From an uncultured Clostridium sp. (GTDB taxonomy: Bacteria > Bacillota > Clostridia > Lachnospirales > Lachnospiraceae), in contig CALELW010000298.1 of NCBI GenBank assembly GCA_937902905.1, forward strand, positions 1-13,366: a stretch of 13,366 bases of DNA. Direction: 5' to 3'. Each line of letters starts with the position of its first letter. Position 1 is the stretch's first letter. The notes beneath the pieces are model-generated. The model saw nothing but the letters and a program-made list of their open reading frames with translations. It made no database searches and had not been told where the DNA came from. A program made the translations under genes and the position numbers. Shown here one piece after another: positions 7,423 through 13,366 of this stretch.

Positions 7423-10389
7423 CTAATTATTTAAAAGCGGTTTTATTTCTTCCTCCAAAGTTTTTCTAAGTTCTTCAATCATCATATTATAATACTTGAA
7501 CTTTGGAATTGCCCGTTCTTGAGCTTCCTTAAAACTGGTGAAATCTGCGGTACTCTTGATGGCACTTTCATTTGGTATCTCCCCATTTCGGTAATGAGTT
7601 GCCGCATACATAACATCATCTTTTGAAACATACCATGTAATACTAAAATCCATTACCACTTTTTCAATACATTCATGTTTCATATTCTCTACAATATTGA
7701 GAATGGACTGCCCTTTATACTTAACCTCGTCCTGTTCAATCTCTGATACCAAAGTCGACATAATATCAGCAACTTTCGGATTTTCTTTTCTGAGGTCATC
7801 AATGTACTGCTTGACTTCCTCCAACTGCTTCTGTCTTTCCTCCGGAGTCATTTCCACATCTTCATCCGGGGTCACAATATTTTGAATCAGATTGATAATA
7901 TACTCATAATCAATCTTTGTATTACTATAAGCCATCAATTCGTAATCCACATCAATTGGCTGTTCCTCCATCTCACTCTGTGTGTCCTCGGCACCGGCTT
8001 TTAACTCTTCCTTTACATTCAGATAATGTCCTGCATAATCATCGTATTCGTCCTCGGAAATTCCATATTCCGTCAGCATACTATCCTCATACTGGGTGAA
8101 TGATTTCAACTGCGCAAATAATTTATCAAAATTCTGAAAAGCTTTAACAAACAAAACTTTCTCTTTTTCTGACATTGCCGGAATCTCCGCCGGTGTTTCC
8201 GCCGATACTCTAAGTGCTTTTAATGCCTTTCGGAATGCAGGTTCAATTTCTTCCCATTCAGCTAATAACGCAATTTCTGTACTTCCTGCCGAATATAATT
8301 TCACCGCATTATCCACACATTCTTTGAATAATTTGGGTGCTTGGAACGTCACTATCTGACCATACGTTTTATTCTTATCAAAAATACGATTGGTTCTTGA
8401 AAATGCCTGTATCAAGTCATGCGGTCCCATCGGCTGCCTGTCCACAAACAACGTTGACATACATGGAGCATCAAATCCCGTCAAAAGTCTGTCCACTACA
8501 ATCACCAAATCCAACTGCTCACTTCTGCTTTGGAACTTCGGTTCTTTCCTTGCCAGACGCTTGTTCAGATTTGCGTTATAACTTTGTATCTGTGAAATAT
8601 CAAGTTTCGTACCAAACATTTCATTGTAGTCTTTAATTGACTCTTTCATCTTTTCCTGATTCAAATGAGAGCCTTCTTCATTTTCCGTCACAGAGTAAGT
8701 AATTGCAAATTTCGGAAAATCCGGTAAAATCTGTTTCACTTTCTCATCAATTTGAAGCTCGGTTTCCCCATTTTTGACTCTCTTTAAAAGTTCATAATAC
8801 TTCTGCGCCAACTGAATCGAGCTCGTAGTGAGAAGTCCCTCATATGTCTTTCCTTTTCCGTTTTGGAATCCTAATTTATGATACGATTTATTCAAAATCA
8901 CATCCAAAACTCTCAGCATATGTGTTTCATTCTCATACATACTGCTATCTGTCTCATCATCCATATTTTTCGGTCCATTATGCTCTACCTGAAATCCTAA
9001 TACCGCATTATCATGAATTGCATTTTGAATCGTATACCGATGCAGACGCTCTCCATATAGTTCCTCTGTCGTACGTGGCAAATCTCCTAACTGCGGATAT
9101 GGGTTTTCTGCAAATCTCGGTGTTCCTGTAAAGCCGTACCACAAAGAATTTGCAAAGAAACGTTCTAATTCGCGCTTTGTTCCCGGCGTTACCGCTCTAT
9201 GACACTCATCAACAACAAAGGCAATCTTTAAACTTTTAATTTTGTTATACTCCGGCGTTCCCTCTGCTAATTTTTTGGTAATCAATCTTTGCAATTTCTG
9301 AATTGTCGTTACAATCATCTGACGGTCATCGGATTTTAGCTTTTTCTTTAAATCAAACACATTATCTGTTTCGTCTACATCCACTAAATCATTATTTGCA
9401 TATGCCTGAAATGCCATCGATGTCTGCGTATCTAAATCTTTTCTATCAATCAAAAAGATTGCTTTATCAATCGATGGAATATCCATCAAAAGGTTTCTGG
9501 TTGCCTTATAAGATGTCAATGTTTTGCCAGAACCTGTTGTATGCCAGACGAAACCTGATTTTCCCGTCTTTGATGCCTCACGAATTGCTTCAATGGCATG
9601 AATCTGATAAGGTCGAAGCAAAATCAGACGCTTCGCTTCCTCATCTAATACCGTATATCTCGCTATCATTTCATGAGCCTCTGGAATGCGAAGTACACTT
9701 TTAGCAAAATCCAAATAATCAGGAACCGGATTATTTTCATTATCTAACCAACCACTGATAAACTTCGGATTTAATTCCGTATCACTTGCCGCCGAAAAAT
9801 ATTTTGTATCAACACCATTACTAATTACAAACATCTGCACCGCTGAAAAAATGCCTGTAAACTTTCCCTCACCAATATACTTTTTAATCTGCCAGAAACC
9901 ATCCATATAGGAATGTTGTTTGTTTTTCAATTCAATATGTATCATAGGCAGACCATTAATCATAAGAGTGACGTCAAATCTTCTGTCCTGTGCCTTTGTC
10001 TGACTTTCCTCATCTGCCAATGCACGATACTGATTAATCACCTCATAAACACTGCTGCCACCGGCAATATGCTCATGGTTCATTACTACCAAATGAAGTC
10101 TCTCTGTATCACGCTGCACATGCACCATAACTTTTCCATTTTCACCAACCAGCCATTCTCCTGCCTTGTAGAAAGAAGAAAACTGTAATTGGTTTTTTAC
10201 CTGTTCAAACTCTGTATCCGATAAAGGCTCTCCATTTAAACGATCTTTGTTGTTCTGCTCCAGAATATATCTAAAATTATTCCAAAGGTCCTCTTCTGTC
10301 TTCAAATCCGCTCTGTAAGTCCACTGCGAATCTCCATAAACTAACTGATCAATCAGTTTTTGTTCAATTACTGACTCTAATTCTGCCAT
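7423..10389 (-). CDS. hsdR: Type I restriction enzyme R subunit (HsdR)
   Basis: The 988-residue motor and nuclease subunit of a type I restriction-modification complex. It translocates DNA using ATP and cuts unmodified DNA at a distance. The PD-(D/E)xK nuclease is RFDVTLMINGLPMIHIELKNK-like (D139, E153, K155). SF2 helicase motifs follow: Walker A TTGSGKT (284-290), DECH box (394-397), motif III GFTGTP (419-424), VVDRLLTGFDAP (631-642) and motif VI QAFSRTNR (661-668). The layout and spacing match EcoR124-type HsdR. The C-terminal region (about 740-988) is acidic and helical and probably binds the methylase core. The reading frame stays open upstream for 723 more codons into the TRD array. I place the start at ATG 10389 because homology begins there and AAGGAGG (10395-10401) precedes it by 5 nt. 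Confidence 0.96.
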   Translation of the reverse strand: MAELESVIEQKLIDQLVYGDSQWTYRADLKTEEDLWNNFRYILEQNNKDRLNGEPLSDTEFEQVKNQLQFSSFYKAGEWLVGENGKVMVHVQRDTERLHLVVMNHEHIAGGSSVYEVINQYRALADEESQTKAQDRRFDVTLMINGLPMIHIELKNKQHSYMDGFWQIKKYIGEGKFTGIFSAVQMFVISNGVDTKYFSAASDTELNPKFISGWLDNENNPVPDYLDFAKSVLRIPEAHEMIARYTVLDEEAKRLILLRPYQIHAIEAIREASKTGKSGFVWHTTGSGKTLTSYKATRNLLMDIPSIDKAIFLIDRKDLDTQTSMAFQAYANNDLVDVDETDNVFDLKKKLKSDDRQMIVTTIQKLQRLITKKLAEGTPEYNKIKSLKIAFVVDECHRAVTPGTKRELERFFANSLWYGFTGTPRFAENPYPQLGDLPRTTEELYGERLHRYTIQNAIHDNAVLGFQVEHNGPKNMDDETDSSMYENETHMLRVLDVILNKSYHKLGFQNGKGKTYEGLLTTSSIQLAQKYYELLKRVKNGETELQIDEKVKQILPDFPKFAITYSVTENEEGSHLNQEKMKESIKDYNEMFGTKLDISQIQSYNANLNKRLARKEPKFQSRSEQLDLVIVVDRLLTGFDAPCMSTLFVDRQPMGPHDLIQAFSRTNRIFDKNKTYGQIVTFQAPKLFKECVDNAVKLYSAGSTEIALLAEWEEIEPAFRKALKALRVSAETPAEIPAMSEKEKVLFVKAFQNFDKLFAQLKSFTQYEDSMLTEYGISEDEYDDYAGHYLNVKEELKAGAEDTQSEMEEQPIDVDYELMAYSNTKIDYEYIINLIQNIVTPDEDVEMTPEERQKQLEEVKQYIDDLRKENPKVADIMSTLVSEIEQDEVKYKGQSILNIVENMKHECIEKVVMDFSITWYVSKDDVMYAATHYRNGEIPNESAIKSTADFTSFKEAQERAIPKFKYYNMMIEELRKTLEEEIKPLLNN

Positions 10390-12558
10390 AATATCCTCCT
10401 TGATTTGTATTGTTATGTTAATTTCTATATAAATAAGCACATTTTCAGTGCAAAATTCCTCATGATGATGAAGAGTGATGAGGTGGTCGAGGTTACGAAA
10501 ATACTCTGCAATTTTGTCTTGTTCTAATGCAGAAGGAAACATCATTTTTATGCCCATAAAATCATCGTATCCTATGTTTAATAATCCATCCATTCGTGCA
10601 CCAGATGAAATCAACTTTCTCAATTCCCTATCTGGCATCTTGGTTGCAAAATAATATTCAATAAAATCAGCACTTCCGCTTTCAACTTTAAAACTATGAT
10701 AAACCCTTGGAACAAGCGCTTCTTCATATGTTTGAAGAGAAAAAACTGTTCCATATTTTGCAAGTTTAGAATTACCATGATTGTAAGATAACTCCCCTTT
10801 ATGAAGTAATGTATAATTTTTCTGCTCTTTGCCAGCGATATTTCCAGAAAACCTATCCTCTTGCTTCATCCAACCGTTGGCAGCCGAAATTGTCAACGTA
10901 GGCAGTTCCATCCTACCATCATTTCCTTGAACACGTGAACATATCTTCCCCAACTTACGCTGTTCCCAATCGTTCACCTTCTTTTTTCGCAAAATAACAC
11001 ACTTTCGATGATGAAGAGTGATGAGGTGGTCGAGGTTGGAGAAATAATCACCAATTTGCCTTTGTTCTTCCTTTGATGGCATGCTGAATCGCATTGAGGA
11101 CAATGTTGGATACTTTAAATTCCATGTATCTGAAGTTAGCCCTTGAGACCATCTTTGAAATAATTGCAACGAATTTTCTTTCTTAAAATATTCCATAAAG
11201 AACTTAGCATTAGCCTCATCAGTAGGTACCAGAACAGTATATGCAGGGCTTACTATTCCGTCATATTCCGAATTTCCAACAGCACCTTGCCACATCCTCA
11301 TAGAATTATATGGGATGTCTCCTTTTCTTACAATTTTATAGTTACTCTTATCTTCGGAAGCAATATTTCTCTTCTCAGAGTCAGCTTGTCTAATAACTCC
11401 ATTTGCAATAGTAACTGATAGTAATTCTTCTCCACCTTGAGCTCGCTTTGTTCTTTCTTTTAGCACTTCCCCCAACTTACGCTGTTCCCAATCGTTTACT
11501 TTCATTTTTCGCAAAATGATACACTCACGATGATGAAGAGTGATGAGGTGGTCGAGGTCATTAAAATATTGTCCTATTTTTTCTTGCTCGTTTAATTTTG
11601 GTATAGGTAAAGTCTGTTTATAAAGTTCATCCCAAACAATATTTTTTCTACAAACACTTGCTCCCTCCGTTGATGCTTTCAAGAAAAAGTTTTTTGTTGA
11701 ATCTTGTTTTACCCATGCTTGGATAAATAATGGATCACAATCTACAAGTTCATAAACCTTGTAAGCTGGTGATATTATGCCATGTTCAAAACGTAAATTC
11801 ACATTACAATTTCCTAGATGCAAATTTTGAGCTGATAAAATCAAATCATTTTTTTTAACTTTCAAATAGCCTATATTTGATGAACCTCTAAAATGACTAA
11901 ACAACTCTGAATTAAGATACATTCCATCAACCGCGCATGAAAGCAGAGTATCTTCATCTTCAACTTTTGTCTTTTCGCGTGTCTCATTTAACAAACTTCC
12001 CAACTTACGCTGTTCCCAATCTATCGGCATTTTTTTGATAAAAATGTAAATTTTTCGCTGATGAAGAGTGATGAGGTGGTCTAATTTATCTATATATGTC
12101 CCAATCTTATGTTGTTCTTCAATGGTTGGAACTAAAATATTTTCATTAAGGAAATCTTTTGCAACAAGATTTGTCATCATGGTTGATGCCTTTGTGCATC
12201 GGGTCATAATTCTTCCCATCACATTTTCATTGTTGATTAAATATTTCCAGAACAACAAATCATAGTCCATAACTGGACGAAAAACATCAAAAACATGCGA
12301 AACAATGCCATCTCCAATTGTATTTTCAACAAACCTACCATGGGAAAAATTCTTACTTTTATTTCCTTCAAATGCAATATCGCCTAATCTCATAATATTA
12401 TATGTTCTCATATATTCATCGTTAGGTTTTTTCACATCTTCTTTGAAATACATATTTGCCACAGATATAATCTTATCCACTCCAAATCTAAAAGTATTTT
12501 TTTCATTCACCTTTTTATACAATTCAGAGAACTTACGCTGTTCCCAAACATAATTCAC
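10390..12558 (-). CDS. Silent array of four hsdS target-recognition domains, in frame with hsdR
   Basis: Four type I specificity TRDs follow each other in one open frame of 723 codons from GTG 12558, then run straight into hsdR. Each starts WEQRK(L/F) and ends LDHLITLH, the conserved helices that flank TRDs in HsdS. Short linkers (about 30 residues, e.g. HHRKCVILRKKKVND) join them. They lack the usual tail of complete HsdS proteins (KKYMLQNMFV), which is present only in the hsdS at 12763. The GTG has no clear ribosome binding site, and the TRDs begin at the conserved motif rather than at a normal HsdS N-terminus. I therefore read the array as a store of unexpressed cassettes rather than a working protein. 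After the fourth TRD, residues up to the hsdR Met (EEFCTENVLIY...) look like a decayed linker. A translated multi-TRD or HsdS-HsdR fusion cannot be excluded. Confidence 0.8.
10395..10401 (-). promoter_or_regulatory. Ribosome binding site fixing the hsdR start
   Basis: AAGGAGG, 5 nt before ATG 10389. It matters because the frame is open far upstream, and without it the start would be ambiguous. The long frame's own first codon (GTG 12558) has no comparable site. Confidence 0.8.
10426..10453 (-). promoter_or_regulatory. Possible hsdR promoter
   Basis: On the minus strand TTGCAC (10448-10453), a 16-nt spacer and TATATA (10426-10431); the predicted start is near 10419, about 30 nt before the ATG. 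It lies right after the last LDHLITLH repeat, so hsdR could be transcribed whatever the arrangement of the cassettes. The region is AT-rich, so a chance match is possible. Confidence 0.4.
10466..10971 (-). other. TRD cassette 4 of the silent array
   Basis: It begins DWEQRKLGKICSRVQGND, has TLLHKGELSYNHGNSK and VPRVYHSFKV, and ends LEQDKIAEYFRNLDHLITLHH. It is the cassette next to hsdR. Its end repeat is complete, but no start repeat follows it, so the array stops here. Confidence 0.8.
11009..11493 (-). other. TRD cassette 3 of the silent array
   Basis: It begins DWEQRKLGEVLKERTKRA, has KIVRKGDIPYNSMRMWQG and GIVSPAYTVLVP, and ends KEEQRQIGDYFSNLDHLITLH-like. It resembles widespread Firmicutes HsdS TRDs with a Y-N-S-M-R-M-W-Q-G motif. 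Confidence 0.8.
11531..12021 (-). other. TRD cassette 2 of the silent array
   Basis: It begins DWEQRKLGSLLNETREK, has KVKKNDLILSAQNLHLG and GIISPAYKVYEL, and ends LNEQEKIGQYFNDLDHLITLH. It is unrelated to the other cassettes outside the conserved ends and the generic SPAYxV core motif. Confidence 0.8.
12059..12558 (-). other. TRD cassette 1 of the silent array
   Basis: First array cassette after the complete hsdS end. It begins WEQRKFSELYKKVNEKN and includes RTYNIMRLGDIAFEG, VSHVFDVFRP and VPTIEEQHKIGTYIDKLDHLITLH. The methylation half-site it would specify cannot be read from sequence. It has the most diverged flanks: the start repeat lacks the final TC, and the end repeat stops after TGGTC. 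Confidence 0.8.
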
Positions 12559-12644
12559 TTTTTTTACAAATTAGGCCAAAATTATATTTAGTATGTCATC
12601 ATTCTATTTTCATTTTTTCATATGAGATACGCAAACACAAAAAA

Positions 12645-12696
12645 TGACAAATTGTCACTTAAGATGGATTACAGTGTAAGTATCGTACAAAACCAA
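12645..12696 (-). promoter_or_regulatory. Two dyads and a possible promoter in the gap between hsdS and the TRD array
   Basis: The 204-bp gap 12559-12762 has no gene. It holds two perfect dyads, TGACAA-A-TTGTCA (12645-12657) and TTACA-G-TGTAA (12669-12679). A weak minus-strand promoter candidate, TTGGTT (12691-12696), 17 nt, TGTAAT (12668-12673), overlaps the second dyad. They could be regulator or recombinase binding sites. No clear terminator follows hsdS. Confidence 0.3.
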
Positions 12697-12762
12697 AAAA
12701 ATATTCTATACTATTCCCCCTCCTCTTTTATGATTTTATTTTCACTTTTTTACCCCTTTTAG

Positions 12763-13366
12763 CTATACAAACATATTCTGAAGCATATATTTCTTAAGAT
12801 TTTGCAATTCATCACACTTATGCTGATGAAGAGTGATGAGGTGGTCGAGGTTATTAAAATACTCTCCAATTTTTATCTGCTCATCTAGCATTGGGTACGG
12901 AATAGGCATTTCCATAAACTGTGTTGATGAAATTGTAAATCTATCAAAACGTGCTCCTGAGTCTCCATTCAGTTTCATGAAACGGTGCCATTTTGTAGTT
13001 TTAAAATAAAACTCTAAATATAAATTATTAATGTCATGCGTTCTGAATACTGTATAAAGTGGCGACATTACGCCATTTCTCCCAAGTCTATTTCGATTTA
13101 TTGGACCAACCGGAGCCGTTACGGAAATTCTTGGGTTATAAATAAAATCATCATTTCTGACTATGTAATAGCCATTCAGATTTTCGTTATTTACAATTTC
13201 TCTATCAAAATAGTCTCTTTGGCTAATTATTCCTTGCTCTGCGGAGTTTGTAAACGGTTCCGAAAATTCATTATTCTTATTCTTCTCTGATACTCTGTCG
13301 GCAATCTCGTTCAACTTACGCTGTTCCCAATCTTCATTGTAACCTTTAAATCTAATCTTCGGTTTT
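12763..13366 (-). CDS. hsdS: Type I restriction specificity subunit (HsdS), 3' part
   Basis: The specificity subunit directs both modification and restriction to a bipartite DNA site. In the window are the last 200 codons, starting KPKIRFKGYNEDWEQRKL, then one TRD (NDDFIYNPRISVTAPVG, GVMSPLYTVFRTHD, MLDEQIKIGEYFNN), then LDHLITLHQHKCDELQNL and the tail KKYMLQNMFV, stop TAG at 12763. This is the only unit here with a normal HsdS tail, so it is taken as the expressed gene. The motif PKIRFKGYNEDWEQRKL occurs both near the HsdS N-terminus and at the centre before the second TRD, so the right edge hides whether the gene has one or two TRDs. An internal ATG (13314) is not a likely start. hsdM is expected upstream, beyond the edge. 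Confidence 0.92.
   Translation of the reverse strand, partial: KPKIRFKGYNEDWEQRKLNEIADRVSEKNKNNEFSEPFTNSAEQGIISQRDYFDREIVNNENLNGYYIVRNDDFIYNPRISVTAPVGPINRNRLGRNGVMSPLYTVFRTHDINNLYLEFYFKTTKWHRFMKLNGDSGARFDRFTISSTQFMEMPIPYPMLDEQIKIGEYFNNLDHLITLHQHKCDELQNLKKYMLQNMFV

Larger units (their letters stand above)
10466..12851 (-). repeat. Direct repeat family B (LDHLITLH, TRD ends), five copies
   Basis: Plus-strand copies beginning TGATGAAGAGTGATGAGGTG and ending GTCGAGGT lie at 10466-10493, 11009-11036, 11531-11558, 12059-12081 (shorter, ends GGTC) and 12824-12851. All are in the same orientation. Distances between starts are 543, 522, 528 and 765, each divisible by three. Identity at nucleotide level, including third codon positions, exceeds what protein conservation needs and fits recombination sites. 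Confidence 0.9.
10951..13332 (-). repeat. Direct repeat family A (WEQRKL, TRD starts), five copies
   Basis: Plus-strand copies of AACTTACGCTGTTCCCAATC begin at 10952, 11474, 12002, 12530 (ends TTCCCAA) and 13313, all in the same orientation. Distances are 522, 528, 528 and 783, all divisible by three. Between neighbouring array cassettes, A and B copies lie in fixed linkers of about 85 bp (10952-11036, 11474-11558, 12002-12081). Confidence 0.9.

Noticed and set aside
9303..9704. 133-codon open frame on the plus strand
   Set aside because: It is antisense to the helicase motifs of hsdR, which are clearly coding on the minus strand.
12645..12657. TGACAAATTGTCA dyad as an hsdS terminator
   Set aside because: As RNA it gives at best a 4-bp stem with a 5-nt loop, too weak despite the following T's on the minus strand; kept only as a possible protein-binding dyad.
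10466..13332. Inverted repeats allowing an hsdS inversion switch
   Set aside because: All A and B copies seen lie in the same orientation; inverted partners might exist only outside the window.
1..13366. CRISPR repeat-spacer array
   Set aside because: No short regularly spaced repeats with variable spacers were seen. The repeats at 10.4-13.3 kb are about 520 bp apart and encode HsdS motifs.

Overview
The window looks like part of a defence island on the chromosome of a low-GC Gram-positive gut-type bacterium, most likely a Clostridia/Lachnospiraceae member. The DNA is AT-rich, ribosome binding sites are of the strong AGGAGG type, promoters match sigma-70/A consensus, and the Cas9, HsdR, HsdS and integrase sequences read like Firmicutes homologues. 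This placement is from remembered family features only; no search was run.

Left part (1-4300): a type II Cas9 gene on the minus strand. It is intact from its start codon at 3969 to the window edge and has all RuvC and HNH catalytic residues. Upstream and divergent is a tracrRNA gene (about 4067-4160, plus strand). It has a near-consensus promoter, a nexus stem (AATAAGG...ATCCGAAAT) and a terminator. The cas9 and tracrRNA promoters are back to back with overlapping -35 hexamers. Beyond it lies a minus-strand promoter and a short transcribed element (about 4181-4257) with three mutually complementary segments, like a terminator/antiterminator pair. No CRISPR array, cas1, cas2 or csn2 is visible; these may lie past the left edge.

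Middle (4470-6360): a frameshifted remnant of an Abi-family (Abi_2/AbiD/F-like) gene on the plus strand, still with a good promoter and RBS. It is followed by a complete KAP-family P-loop NTPase on the minus strand.

Right part (6420-13366), all minus strand: a tyrosine recombinase, HsdR of a type I restriction-modification system, and a tandem array of four target-recognition-domain (TRD) cassettes. Then comes the 3' part of an hsdS gene running off the right edge; hsdM is presumably further right. The cassettes are bounded by two families of direct repeats encoding the WEQRKL and LDHLITLH motifs. Every repeat-to-repeat distance is a multiple of three, and the whole cassette array is in frame with hsdR with no stop codon between them. 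With the recombinase next door, this looks like a specificity-switching type I system. Its cassettes are all in direct rather than inverted orientation, so it would work by excision/reinsertion, deletion or gene conversion rather than inversion.

Together: HsdM/HsdS/HsdR would modify or cleave DNA, the recombinase would reshuffle HsdS specificity, Cas9-tracrRNA gives RNA-guided immunity, and the KAP NTPase and decayed Abi gene are further likely defence components.
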